Of a stretch of DNA of 64,000 nt, positions 45,038 to 57,775 are shown piece after piece. Source of the DNA: Siphonodentalium dalli. Lineage: Eukaryota > Mollusca > Scaphopoda > Gadilida > Siphonodentaliidae. Made by a program: the position numbers and the translations under genes. Each line of letters opens with the position of its first letter. The first letter of the stretch is position 1. A model generated the notes under the pieces. The model saw only the letters and a list, made by a program, of their open reading frames with translations. It had not been told where the DNA came from and made no database searches. Where the stretch lies: NCBI GenBank assembly GCA_032622095.1, contig CP136068.1, forward strand, positions 132,935,989 to 132,999,988, written 5' to 3'.

Positions 45038-45420
45038 GTGAGTAGTATTGACCTAAATAGAATGCATGCATTGGATTTACCTATAGCCTTATACATATAT
45101 TCTTATGCACTTACGTCAGATGGAAGTTTGGGTATATTTAACCCTTTCATGACGGGAGCTGCAGCATTAAAGATCATCAGCCAGTGCATTGGATCGAGGT
45201 TTTAGCAAAACTTCAGGAATCTCCAGTCAGGGAAGAGTTAAGATATAACTCTTGTTTCTGTTTAAGTGATGCATTAATAATTTAATCATACACGTAAATT
45301 CACTATTCACTGGAATACGACATGTATGTTTCCTGTACTCTGTTGTTGTCTTTCCGTGGATCAGCTGATTGGTAATATAATTTAATCATAAGCTACACAG
45401 AGCTGCATGTCATACACCCT
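45038..45420. other. intron 3, no gene seen
   Basis: AT-rich. A TTTAACCCTTTCATGACGGG ... GAAGAGTTAA stretch at 45138-45241 resembles TTAA-edged short repeats, but no second copy was found. Confidence 0.4.
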
Positions 45421-46030
45421 AAATCTAGTTGGATAAGAAGTTATCCAACAGTCAATCAACCGTTGTATGCCCACAGCACCTATCTACGTTGTGTGAAAAG
45501 TTGAATGACAATTTTGTTGGATACACTTTTACACAACGTTGCATATATATGTACTACCAACGGTATGAGTGTACTGCATGCTTTAGTCAAATTAGTGCAG
45601 TCAGCAGTTGTGTAAATTTGTAAACTTCAAAATTTGGCAAATATAAAAAAATATACACTCAATACATAAAGCCTACATAATCAGTGTATCGTACAAAGAA
45701 TAATTATAACAAAGGTATATTATACCAGCAATGCTATCCACGACGTCTTGTCCCATTTTCCAGTCGCTCAGGAGTTTTTTCACGCAGTCGTTCATCTTGT
45801 TTTGAAATATTTCGAGCCAAAAACTCGCATGCTCGCCCGCACCGGAAACGCGCTGCTATTGGATGACCAGGTCACGTGGCGGTTTTATCCAATGTGGTAT
45901 GAAAGTAAAACCACAGAAGACAGATCACGCAATCAGTTGTGTACATCGTACTAAACTGTTGGATAATAAGTACACAACAAATTCGCACCAACGAGTTGTA
46001 TACAACGTTCATCCAACTAGATTTAGTGTG
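45421..46030. mobile_element. possible 610-bp element with short terminal inverted repeats
   Basis: TAAATCTAGTTGGAT at the left is inverted as ATCCAACTAGATTTA at the right. Subterminal sequences also partly mirror each other (GTTATCCAACAG near 45440 and CTGTTGGATAA near 45956). No transposase is seen, and no target duplication was clear. Confidence 0.45.
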
Positions 46031-46284
46031 TATTCACGGTATATTGTAAACAATTGGGTTGTCACTTTATTATACATTAGGTTATTTTCCGATATTCTTA
46101 ATCAGCGTCGGTCATTCTTCCAGAAGTCACAGGTGTACGAGGACATCACTGTTTGGCACGATACCAGTATTGCTGATTGCAACTGACCGATCGACGAACA
46201 TGATCAAAATGAAGTTTCTCTTCAACTTGATGCGATGTGATTGACAGATGTCTCTTCCCATGAATGTAGATCACAGAGAATGTA

Positions 46285-46684
46285 TTAACCCTTTACCCAA
46301 CAGAAGGGCCCTGTCCCAATGCATTCTCTTATATATGCGAGTCGACCATAGGTCGCCTCGCATATATAAGAGAATGCATTGGCTTAACACATTAAAAATT
46401 ATAAAATTGTTAAAGAATGTAAGAAAAAATGGTAAAAAGTGTTAAAAAAAGTTTTTTTTTAGGCCAATGCATTCTCTTATATATGCGAGGCGACCTATGG
46501 TCGACTCGCATATATAAGAGAATGCATTGGTACAGGGCATAACTGTAACTATCACAATGTGGTCAAGGAGCCGGTTCCAATGATATCCATATTTGTATGG
46601 TTCTATTGAGACAGACCGAAGATATTTTAGGCTGTTGAAGCTTTATTTGCCCGGTTATGGCCGGTTTGTTGGGTAAAGGGCTAA
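46285..46684. mobile_element. 400-bp TTAA-flanked element with two internal hairpins (copy 3)
   Basis: TTAACCCTTTACCCAACAGA start and TTGTTGGGTAAAGGGCTAA end (TTAA decayed to CTAA). It has the two opposed 68-bp hairpins and the long side arm with CAAATATGGATATC on the reverse strand, as in copy 1 but in opposite orientation. It lies in intron 3. Confidence 0.85.
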
Positions 46685-47214
46685 TATAGTGGTGAACATA
46701 TTTTGTTTTACCAGAGATTAAATTATAATAAATAACTTTTGTTTAGATTAAATGGATACAAGGCACTCGAAGTGGGTAAATGTGCAAAACATACCAAGTC
46801 TGTAAAAACATCACCACAAAAACAACATGGTGAAATGTCGCGTGTTCAAGCTATTGTCCTGTTAATAAAATTGTTACAGTGATTTATTAACAAACATCAC
46901 TAACATGAAGTAAGTTCAAATATTTTAGTCTGGATATGTTTTTCAGAATATATTTCAATGCTGTTGTCACAGACATGGAATATATCTTATATAGGGAATG
47001 ATAGACGAAATTCTCATAGATACGCGACACCCCGCATTGTATAGAAGTCGGCGAGTTATTATCTGACTGTATCGGCAGCGATGCATTAACTGTCCTATTT
47101 ATAGAAAATCAAAACGTTTGGGTTTCTCGCATTCTGATTGGTCAATGTCGGATATAAAAGGCAGAGTTTCATGGATTTCGACAGAATGGGATTAAGGAAA
47201 CGGGCCTCTCAGAT

Positions 47215-47545
47215 ACATTACCGTCACGTCAAAATACCATCAGACCAAAATAAACACGATTTTGTGACTTTAGTAACTAAAACTTGATATTTCACATATA
47301 TCTAGCTTAGTTATAGTGGACATTGTTTGGACAGGGTGCCCAAATGAGGGGGCATGTTTCTGGATATAATATGGTTTCCATGGCAAATATTTGGAGAAAT
47401 GTTGAAAAATCCCACTGTTGGCAACCCGATGAGCCTTGTGGTTGAATAAATGATGTGAACTCATAGTGCAATCAATGGTCCATCAAATGAACTGGGCCAC
47501 TAGGACATATATGATCAAGGTCAATTGCTAAGGTCAAGGTATTTG
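47215..47545 (-). repeat. dispersed copy of the 520-bp repeat (family W), inverted
   Basis: On the minus strand: TTGATGGACCATTGATTGCA, CCACAAGGCTCATCGGGTTG, TTGCCATGGAAACCATA and TTATTTTGGTCTGATGGT, as in the + strand copies at 56030-57500. Confidence 0.8.
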
Positions 47546-47984
47546 GGAACAAAAATTCAATCTATTGGTCTATTTTATATTAATTGTCTCATATTCCGCC
47601 AAACCGAGTGCGTTATTCCTGAAAGCAATCCCCATAATAAGCGAGATCACTGAGTCGCTACCATATTGGACCCAACCAGCCCAATTCCGTGCATTCAGTG
47701 CTGCACGTTAACGTTCTGGCGTATATATATAGCTTTTGAATATTTATGAATTCCATGAAATTCGTGAATATTCAAAACTCCATATATGGCATGCTACTCC
47801 AGAACTTTGACCTGTAGCTATTAACTGCGGAATCGGGGCTGGATGGATCAAATATGGTACCGAATCAGTTATCTCACTTATAATGCACACCAATTAGGCC
47901 ACCATCATCGCGTTCAATGTGATATCACACACTTTATTATCTAAGATGGATAATGTCTACATTTGACAACAATCTATATCTATA

Positions 47985-50830
47985 TTTGCGAATGTATGTC
48001 TGTCTGTCTGTCTGTGTTCTATAGAAATTCACAGGGGACCACCTAGATGACACAAAAGGGGTCTAATAGGGGTAACTTTTTACGAGAAAGATAATGGCGA
48101 GGGTTAGAATTTTCTAAAGTGACGCCGTTGTTGTCAGGGGCAGAAAAGGGGGAGGGGCAGAACAAAATTTGTCGCCGATTGCCACCAAACTTATATATAA
48201 TCATCCCCATAATATGAGGAATCTAATGGTGTTTTAGCGCCGAATTCCACCAAATTGACGCACATTATTCTGAGATCTTCTCCATGATACAATCTTATGT
48301 GTGATTTAAAGACGCCAAATTGGTGTCATTGGGATGAGATATTTGGGGGGGGGGGGGCGGTGGGTGGGTACTAAATATGATAAGATTTGGTTTAGTCGCC
48401 GATTGCCACGAAACTTATACAAATTCATCCCCATGGTATCAGGTGTATAATGGCGTGGCTTAAAGCTGTCAAAAGTGGCATCATTCGAGTCAGGGGTGCA
48501 CTGAAAGGGAGAGGGGCGCCAAATTGATACACAATATTTTTAGCGCCAATTTCCACCAAATTGATACACATTCTTATCCATGATATGAGGAATCTAATCG
48601 TGTGATTTTAAAGAATTCATATTGGTGCTGCTTTGGTGAGAGATGGGGGTTGGGTAGGGTTGTCACTAAATTTGATAACAAATTGTTTAGTCGCGGATTA
48701 GCACCAAAATTACAAATAATAATCTCCATGATATCAGGAGTCTACTTGTGTGGTTTAAAGATGTCAAAAGTGGGGCCATTCGAATCAGGGGTGCCTAGAG
48801 GGTGAGAGGGACACAAACATTGATCAACAATATGTTTAGCGCCGATTTCCACCTGATTGATACATATTCTTCTCCGTGGTACGAATAATCTAATCGTGTT
48901 GTTTAAATGCGCCAAATTGGTGTCTTTTGGGTGAGAGATATGCAATAGTGCCCTTAAATGTGATAGGAATTTGTATACACGCCAATTTTCATAAATTTTA
49001 TATATATTCATCCCTATAATGAGTCTAAGTGTGTTGTTTAATGATGTCAAAAATTGCACCGCTTGAGTCAGAAATAGGGACGGGAGGGTCACCAAAAACT
49101 TCTAAAAATATGTTTAGCGCCAATTACCACTAAACTCATACACATTCTTCTCAAATGATACAATGAATCAAATATTTGCGAATATATGTCTGTGTTCTAT
49201 ATATAACTTTAAGGGTACAATCGAGATGACACCAAGGCGGTTTAACATGGGTAACTTTTTACGAGTAAGATAATGGTGTGGGTTAAAAGGTGATGTTGTT
49301 GGTTTCAGGGGAGGGGCTATTTTTAGCGCAGATTTCGACCAAATTTATGTTATTCTTCTCCGTCATACGAGGAATATAAACGTGTGATTTAAAGACGCGA
49401 AATTGGTGCTGTTTGGGTGAGAGATGGGGGGGGTAATAACTATGATAAGAATTTATTTAGTTGCCGATTACCACCAAACTTATATATACTACGTCTCCAT
49501 TATATAATGCATGCATGAGTCTAATAGACGTGGTTTAAATATGACAAAAGTGGCGCGGTTCAAGTCATGCATGAGGGGAGTTGCACCAAAGTTGATACAA
49601 ATATATTTAGCACTGATTCCACCAAATTCATGCACGTTCTTCTCTAATGATATGATGAATTAAATCACATTTGGTGTCGTTTGGGTCATGGATGGCGAGA
49701 GGAGATTCACTAGCATTTATAAGATTGTTCAATTCGCCGATATCCAAAGTTATATATATAGTCATCTCCATGTCGTTCTAAGGAGTATTTGGCATTCCAA
49801 TTTCACAATTTCGACAAAATGTTTTAATGGTGACCGAAATGAGTCACTTGAACAATTATATCTTCTCAACTGTATTTATATGGGGCTGGAAATCAGGGCA
49901 TTCCTATGATGATATTGCAACACAGATAAATAACAGAAAGCAATTAAAAGTATATTTATATCAATCTATTTAAGAGTTACATATATTCATTCAAACTTAG
50001 GGACCTTGAATCGGCAGAGGATTGCATATTAGAATGGCTCATATATATTATAACACGATTGAGTCTGTACCATTCAATATAGTTTCCACAAAAACAGTTA
50101 CAATTGCCAAGAGATATGGAAATGTAGAGCAGGCCTGTTCAAAAATAGTGGTCACAGTGTGCAGTCAAATATGGTTACTTCTGAGATAAAGGAAAACGCA
50201 GTCCGTAGCACATGACTTTTCAGGATCCTCCAATAGTGACATCTGACAAGGGTATATATGCCCGATACAGAGGATTTCCTTCATTTTCAAGAACAGACTC
50301 ATCGCCTAACATAAACAACTCAAAATATCGCTGTGTCGGACACATGTAGCTGCTATACTGCATAACATCATATCTTTTAAGCTGAAAATGATTAGCCAGT
50401 ATATAGCACCAGAACAGAGGAGCACCTGGACATATCTTTAAAATATCTGTATCTTCATGAAGATATGATAAACTAGTAGATTGATTGATTGATTGATTGA
50501 TTGATACATCTCTATGTAAAACACAATTGTCGTCTTTTATTTTTTCGAACTAATGTGTTTATGATGTTCATGTTTCATACTGTAACGTCTGAAGTATGTG
50601 CAGTTGTAAATAACTAAATACTTCTTTATTGGTGGGACGGATTAAACGCGATAAACAAAATGATAATCGCTCCGACCTGACAAGGTGAGCCACTACTTAT
50701 ATTTATGAGAATACGTGTAACACTTTGAGGGCAAGAGTATTTTATATTCCCACCAAATATCCACAGAGGGTTTCACATAACTTTAACCTGGACAACGCGG
50801 GTAATCCTGCTAGTAATATATATAATCACA
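47985..50830 (-). mobile_element. composite dispersed element with internal subrepeats
   Basis: On the minus strand it starts TATTACTAGCAGGATTACCC (right edge) and ends in repeated CAGACAGA (left edge, near 48000). It is the same head-and-tail design as 20285-21125. Inside are roughly 300-bp modules repeated about seven times (GCCGATT.CCACCAAA, CACATTCTTCTCCATGATA, TAATCGTGTGATTTAAAGAC, TTGGTGTCATTTGGGTGAGA). A second tail sequence at 49170-49280 (TTTGCGAATATATGTCTGTG, GGGTAACTTTTTACGAG) shows that two elements are joined in tandem. No ORF of interest. Confidence 0.7.
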
Positions 50831-52766
50831 TTTTAAGTACTACATTTTGGTTTAGCAATATCTATTTCTTCCCCAAAATATAATTAAAGTACTACTTGTT
50901 CATGGTACATGTGGCAAAACGGCCTGCATAATTCGTTAACGATAAATCAGGTGATTGTTAAGTTTATTCTTATGAACAAAACATTTAAAGAGCCATATAA
51001 CATACATTTAAAGCGAATATGTTTTATTATTATATTTTTTAGGTTGGGTTATAATTTTCTTAACCATGGCAACTGTAACATTTTCGATTGAAATTAATGT
51101 TAACAACTGGTCATATGTGAGAGGTCCATTCACTTCGCAACAAAAATGTGGACGTGCATAGAATATAATCTCGTTTCCATAGCAACCATTAGCACATATA
51201 CTGTCGAAATTGTCATTTTAGTTAACTTTATGCTGTATTAATACTATCTCAATTTCGTTCAGAAATATAGAATACAATCCACTGCGCTGTATAACTTAGA
51301 CGTACTTTTCCATACAAAATTATATGTTGAGTGGTGGATACAATGCTCCTGTTTCCATAGAACTGTTCCAAATGTTATCAAATTGGTAACTTTTGAGTGT
51401 TCTGTTCACAGAGGGGTGGAATAGGAATAGGTAATATTCACTTCATTCACACCCATCTGCTCGTGTTATGGTTATAATAACAGAAGAATTTCGCGACTAT
51501 GATGCAAACCACATTATTCAAAATATATTTATGTAAGATTGCTCCGAAATGGTAATTGTGTAACGTCTCAAATTATTGATTGATCAGCTAACATGATCAC
51601 TAGTAAACTAAATAGCTGAATGAGACAAAGATTTATCATGACAATTTGATTAAGAATATTCCATTACTCAATGACCGTAGCTAGATATAGAACTCTGTAA
51701 TTTATGGCCATGAGAATGATATTCATTACTTAAAATTGGAGAACGGAATTCACATGTAAGACACCGTTTTTTCTAGTTGTTTTTCAAATATGTACATATG
51801 TGATTGTAGAATAACTTGTCCCAAATGAACATTATTACATTTTTTGACAAGGTACCTCCGAAAAGTCTGAGAATCATATATTGTAATACCTTATGGTACA
51901 ATATACAAGATTGACCTCCAATGTATGTCTCCATGGTTCTAATATCACAACTATATGGGAGTTTTACCATTTTTACAAATAAGGCAACTGACATAGATCA
52001 TATTTGGGATTTTAAAGATTTTAAATAGAAATACAAGCGGGTGTAAAAAATGGTTTTGGCTACTTTGAGACCCCCAAAAACCCTGTCATACATTTCTGAT
52101 TATGTTTAAAAATCCCCACCATCGCTCTTTTTAGCTCAACTTGCACCTACAAGCCACTTCCCTCGTCTGATCATCAACATACTCTATGTGTGTCTTCGTG
52201 GTGATCTCTGCATGGGAGCAATATATTCCCCCCCGAAATTAGTTTTAAATTATGGCAGCCATTTTGATTTTCACATTTGAATCCATCGGCACACTCTGCA
52301 GCCAACATTATTGGAGAAACTTTCTTACAATTTACAGTCATGTTCAGGTTCATGTTTGGATGGACGTTATCGAATTTGAACGATTTTTGAACAAAAACAT
52401 GGCTGCCGGCAGCCATCTTTTATTTTACTCTTTGCACAACTAAATCCAGCCAGCCAGTGCATATCAGCTTTAATTGAAATTATAGTTTCTGGGTGTGACA
52501 GCCCTGTTGAATGTTCAGAATGGTGTGTGATAACTAATTTGTTTCAAACCAAATGATCAATATTGGTATATTCATAGATATAACTGTTGCCCCCAAGGGT
52601 GGATGTGACAGTTAGGCCATTAAAACATAAATACCTGTATCATTGGGTAGTTATATATGGGATACTTGATGAGGGTAGATGCCTTTTATCACTCATCTTC
52701 CATCCGTCAACATCTTTTCAGGAACCGCAAGTCAGAATTGAGTTATATATATTGTGGATGGTCCCC
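50831..52766. other. intron 3, no gene seen
   Basis: AT-rich with no recognised motif. The complementary open frames at 52174-52443 are short and unsupported. Confidence 0.5.
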
Positions 52767-53340
52767 AGGTGACTGAGATTCTGATTTGTTCAAATGGTGC
52801 CGCCAGGTCGAAAAGGGACCAAGCTTGGGGCGTAACCATTCCTGTCCATATTAATTCTTAAAACATTTTCTCAAGAATCATCGGGGCTATTTAGCTTATA
52901 TTTGGTATGGAGGGTCCTTGGGTGACAGGGATAACGATTTGTTCATATTGGATCACCGGCTCAAATAAGGGCGGAGCCAGGGACATAATCTGTTCTATCC
53001 ATAGTAATTCTCAAGAACCATCATGCATATTCAGCTTACAGCTGGTATGGAATTGAGTGACTGTGATTCACATTGGTTCAAATGAGGTCACCAGGTCAAA
53101 CAGTGGTGGAGCTAGGTTTATAACTCTTTCCCTCAATACTATTTCTTTCAACACCTTCTCAAGAACCATCAGGCATATTCAGCCTGTATTTGGTAAGGAC
53201 CCTTGGGTGACTGTTTCAGATTTGTTCAAATTGGATCACTGTGTCCAATATGGGCAGAGCCAGGTACATATTCTTAAAACAGTTTCTCAAGAGCCATCAG
53301 TCCTATTTGATGTAAACAGTATTTATTCCATATAATTCAA
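52767..53340 (+). repeat. degenerate tandem repeat, about 150 bp, four copies
   Basis: Each copy holds GGGTGACTGT.ATT..GATTTGTTCAAAT, a GTCACCAGGTCAAA block and TTCTCAAGAACCATCAG. Copies start near 52767, 52917, 53052 and 53203. Open frames inside are not consistent between copies. Confidence 0.75.
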
Positions 53341-55105
53341 ATATAGTGCATTTTACAAAATATGAAGCAAGAATATTGGTTGTATGGAGGGGATCCGACA
53401 TCAAGCATAAAGCTTATGGGGCTCGTTTCCGATTACGTGTAATAGGCCCACGCTGTGAGACTGATGGCATATTATTAGATAATTGTGTTCATAATAATTT
53501 TAGAAGATCGTTATTGGTATATATGTTACTCAACTACTCACAGTGTGGGATGGATCGATATATATATCAAAATGAGATTTTTAAATCTAAGTAATAGAAA
53601 GAAAATGATTGAAAATAGATTTAGTGAACGGAACGAAGTATAGATCTGCATAGACAAGAGTGTGAGGTGACATATCAAACATTTGGGTGAGTCTGAGTAC
53701 TATTTAGCCTACATGTATATATAGTATGGAAGGTCCTTGGGTTAGGTTTGTTAAAATGGGTCCGACCAGCCAAGAAATTGAGTTTTGGTGTTTAGGGTAC
53801 ATGGACATTTGGGAAGCATATATGTTTGAATGTGGTCGGCCTTTAAAAAAGGAAGAGGGCATGTAAGGTTGGAGGCATCACTTCCAATCTAAGGGGGATG
53901 TGCAAAGGAATTTTACGAACTTGGGAGTATGTTTGCTCCCGTTGGGAGGGGACATCATATGGACTATGTTGGGGGTCAGACTTGCATTTGAAAGTTTCAA
54001 GGTGGAAACTCCACTGCTCAACGGATACCATCTAGCGACGTCCCAGTTTAGAACTACTTAAGTTATTTTGACATGTTCTATCTGTTATAATTTTCAGAGT
54101 CCGAGTATTCTCAGTCTTTACAGTCAGGCGAGCGACTCAACGGTCATCAATTGACTATCTTCTACCACTGAGACCTCACATTATGCCAGTAGCCTTTTCG
54201 CCAACCCCTAAGAGTCGCAAAGCATTATATTATCTCAATCCGTGGTACCAAAGGCCACTTTATATTCATAATAATACACACTGCCTGATAGCACAGCCGT
54301 TTTTCCGCAAGCACCTCACTGTCTTTTAGTGGCTTCCCATGGTTTGCTTGGGTATTTGAATGAGACAATGAAAAACATAAAACAAATTGTGGTTGTTCAA
54401 GTTCCAGCCGGGTTTTGTAAATGGTCCATGGTGTCAGAGAAAGTTGAATATATCCCATATTTCAATTAAACGCCTAAAAATGTTAAAAGTATAAGGGGGA
54501 AATGTTGACATAGATTATGTTGAGCTGAGCTTGATCAATCTCATCCCATCCGGATAACCACCTTCAACAATGTTCAGCATGATGTCACTCGACCAATATG
54601 CCAAGTTTCATGCTTTAGATACAAAAGGCATGATTCATGCGATTCTTAAGGGACCCCGCTATGTGTAAGGATTCCGAATATGCATTGATGCCAGTTAGAT
54701 GTGAGAATATGGTAAAAGTTGCATGATAATTCCTCTCTGTATAATATTGACTCTGCGTGGTCGTGTTATAATATATATCCTAATTTGGCCCCGGAAACCA
54801 TTCCCACTGTTAGTAACCATGACATATGTGGACTAGCATAGGCGTAGCTATTGTTTCCATGAGGCGGCTTCGTCGTGTGATTGCAACGGCATAATTGATG
54901 CGGGGAGCGCATTGGATGGTGCGATATTAGCCCATGCAACATGACCTGGTGACGGACTAATCGCACAACAAAACGTTCAGACTTCTTGATGACGAACATT
55001 ATGAATCATTAACTTTCATTTCCCTCCCATGAGCTATAATCGAACCACTGCACGGGTGGTTCGTGTACCACATATGTATATACTATGCAAGTATTGTCTA
55101 AGTGG
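53341..55105. other. intron 3, no gene seen
   Basis: No motif-bearing open frame. No clear repeat was noticed. Confidence 0.45.
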
Positions 55106-55345
55106 ATTAACGCCAATAGTTCAGTAGGCGTGAACGGTTCTGGACGCCTGCCGATTCTTCAGTTCGCGAACCAAATATCGCGATCCCCCACTAAGCGCAA
55201 GCATCACAAGAGCAGACTCCAACTGTTCTAACTTGGATATTTATTCCCCAATAGTTCAGTACGAAACGTTCTGGTCTTCTTCCGATTCTTCAGCGCGATT
55301 CCCCCTACTGAGCGTAAGCGTCCTACGAGAAGACTCAAACTGCTT
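55106..55345 (+). repeat. tandem duplication, about 125 bp
   Basis: CCAATAGTTCAGTA ... GGTTCTGGACGCCTGCCGATT at 55112 recurs in altered form as CCAATAGTTCAGTACGAAACG ... CTTCCGATTCTTCAG at 55240. Both are followed by a CCCAC/TACTGAGCG/CAAGC block. Confidence 0.75.
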
Positions 55346-56029
55346 CGAACTTGAATCGGATAATGTTTTTGTCTATTCTGTAAATCGAAAATATGTCACG
55401 TGGAGCACGGTGTTCCAGTACTCAGCGTGTCTTCGCTGTCATCATAAATAAATTAGTTCGCAGCCCGCGGTGGTTTAATGTGAATTCACACAACATTGGC
55501 TTGTGTCGACTTCGCACCATTCGTGCGGTATACTAGTACTAGTACCAGTACCGTTCAGCTTGTCATACTTGTACACAATACCATGGCAGGGGTTCACTGG
55601 ATGGCTTGTACAAATGACTGGGCTAATAGTGTAAATAAAAGCGTCTTAGAACAATATTACTGAGCGCTATATAAAACCGCCATGTATTAATTGACATTAA
55701 TGTAATTTTGGTAACACACAATATCATGTATGTTGTGATAACGTGCATAGTATAGACAGTGCATGTTCGCACAATAGCGCATTGTCCTTCACAGGTCGGG
55801 TTCGTCCGAACCCATCGAACCCTAGCTATTTACCCCCATGTGGACTATCCTGATTCGCTGAAAACAATTAGGGCACTAATATGCGGATTTGCGATGGTTG
55901 AAAGGTATTGTGGGGCATATAGTACCAATAACATAATTTAGCCACAACACAACAGCAGTTATTTTATCATTATGGCATTTGGTATTTGACCTTTGTCCTC
56001 TGATCTTGAAATACAACTCCCCCATCGGA

Positions 56030-57500
56030 CATCACATCACAAAAGTGCTTCTATAACTAAGCATCCAATATGTGAAGTTTCATGCTTTAGAATAAACATA
56101 AACATATAGAATCGTGTTTATTTGAGCCTGATGGTCCCTTAATTCGGAGTTGGATCGTGACTTTTGTATTTGAATAGCAACAAGGCTCAACGGATTTCCA
56201 CAGTGGGCCTTTTTTTTTTTTTACTTTTCTCAGAATATTTTGCCATGGAAACCATATTTTATCCTGACACATGCAGCCATCCCAATCCAAAAAGTCCCAC
56301 TATAACTAAGCAACATATTTGTGAAGTACAGTGCTTAATAAAGTTAATAAAGTCACACAATCGTGTTTATTTTGGTCTGATGGTCTCTAAAGGGTAATGC
56401 ACCGTTACTTAAGTACTGCCTCAAATACTATAAAACTTAAAATGTGATTAAATATAAACTATAAATGTTGTGGCATGTTGGCTGTGATCGTCTTGTATCA
56501 AGTATATCATACCAAATTGAACTTGATGATGGTGTTCAAGTGTATTAAGAAATGGATAGATTTTATGACTGACACATGTGCTATGCGTAGCGGAATATGA
56601 GAAATATATAAAAAATATATATACAATTACCTTTTTCCAATGACCTTGACCTTAGCAATTGACCTTGACCCTATATGTACTATGGCCTATTCCATTTAAT
56701 GGACCATTATTGGCACTATGAGTTCACATCATTTCTTCAAACACAAGGCTCATCAGGTTACCAACAGGGGCTTTTTCAACTTTTCTCCAAATATTTGATG
56801 CCGTTGCCATGGAAACCGGATTTGATCGTGATACATGATCCCCCACCAAGGAACCTCCCTCCAAAACGTTTCCACTATAACTAAGCAACACATATGGTGA
56901 AGTGTCATGTTTAGTGCTAAAGTCACAAAATCATATTTAGTTGGTCTGATGGTCTCAGGGTAATGTGTCGTGACACAAATACATTAAAATTTAGTACTTA
57001 AAATGTGATTATGTATCAACTAAATGCTGTCACCTGTTGACAGTTACTGTAGTATACCAAATGCATCATATATAAAATTGAACACCGTGATTTATGCATT
57101 TATGGTGGGGGCTGCTCTCGAGACTAAGTCACTAGGGGTAGCAGAATATAAGACAATTACACAAAAATAGACCAAAATATCACATGTTTTCAATGACCTT
57201 GACCTTAGTAATTTACCTTGACCCTATATGTCATAGTGGCTCAGTCTGTTTGATGGACCATTATTGGCACTATGAGTTAACATCATTTCTTCAAACAGAA
57301 GGCTTGTTTGTTCTCAACGGTGGCCTTTTTCAACTTTTATCCCAATACTATTTGATGCCGTTGCCATGGAAACCCCATTTTATCATGACACAGAACCCCC
57401 CACCCGGGCACCCCCCTCCAAAAAGTTTTTCCTATGAATAAGCAACATATCTTTAAAGTTTCATGCTTTAGTCACTATAGTCACGATTAAACCCCTAAGG
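56030..57500 (+). repeat. 520-bp repeat (family W), three tandem copies
   Basis: Copies occupy about 56030-56400 (partial), 56640-56970 and 57190-57500. They share CCTTGACCTTAG.AATT, GGACCATTATTGGCACTATG, TTTTTCAACTTTT, GCCATGGAAACC, CTATAACTAAGCAACATAT and TTGGTCTGATGGTCTC. A fourth, inverted copy is at 47215-47545. Translated by chance, one copy reads LPWKPDLIV, which mimics a receptor motif, but the other copies do not. Confidence 0.85.
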
Positions 57501-57659
57501 GACTCCACTATCAACCCCGTGAGCAACTCATGATATGCCAACCATCGGAAACCTATTCATACCTGACATGTGCAGAGATATTGACGAAGACAATGTCGAA
57601 TTATACCACCTGGTTGACGGGACCAGAGTCACACCAGCCTGGACACCCTAAGGTATTAG

Positions 57660-57775
57660 TATAGTAGGCTCCTATAAAAGCTGTACAGACGAGATACGCA
57701 GAAGACCGAGAGATGTGTCCAGGCTGGATGTACCGGTATGTGTCGCCAACATGGTGAGTTAGTCACATTTTAAAT
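57660..57775 (+). promoter_or_regulatory. possible TATA box with first-exon-like donor
   Basis: CTCCTATAAAAGC at about 57668 is followed, about 85-95 bases on, by CCAACATG|GTGAGT. An inverted repeat, CAGCCTGGACACC / GTGTCCAGGCTGG, flanks the box. It might be a promoter of an unseen transcript or chance. Confidence 0.2.

Noticed and set aside
56675-57441. LPWKPDLIV, resembling the W-K-P-D loop A motif of nicotinic receptors, as a candidate exon 4
   Set aside because: It lies in a dispersed repeat whose other copies (57350, 47380 and 56250) do not keep the frame or motif. The spacing to the upstream motif is about 12 residues too long. The real exon 4 was found at 60642-60745 with correct phases.
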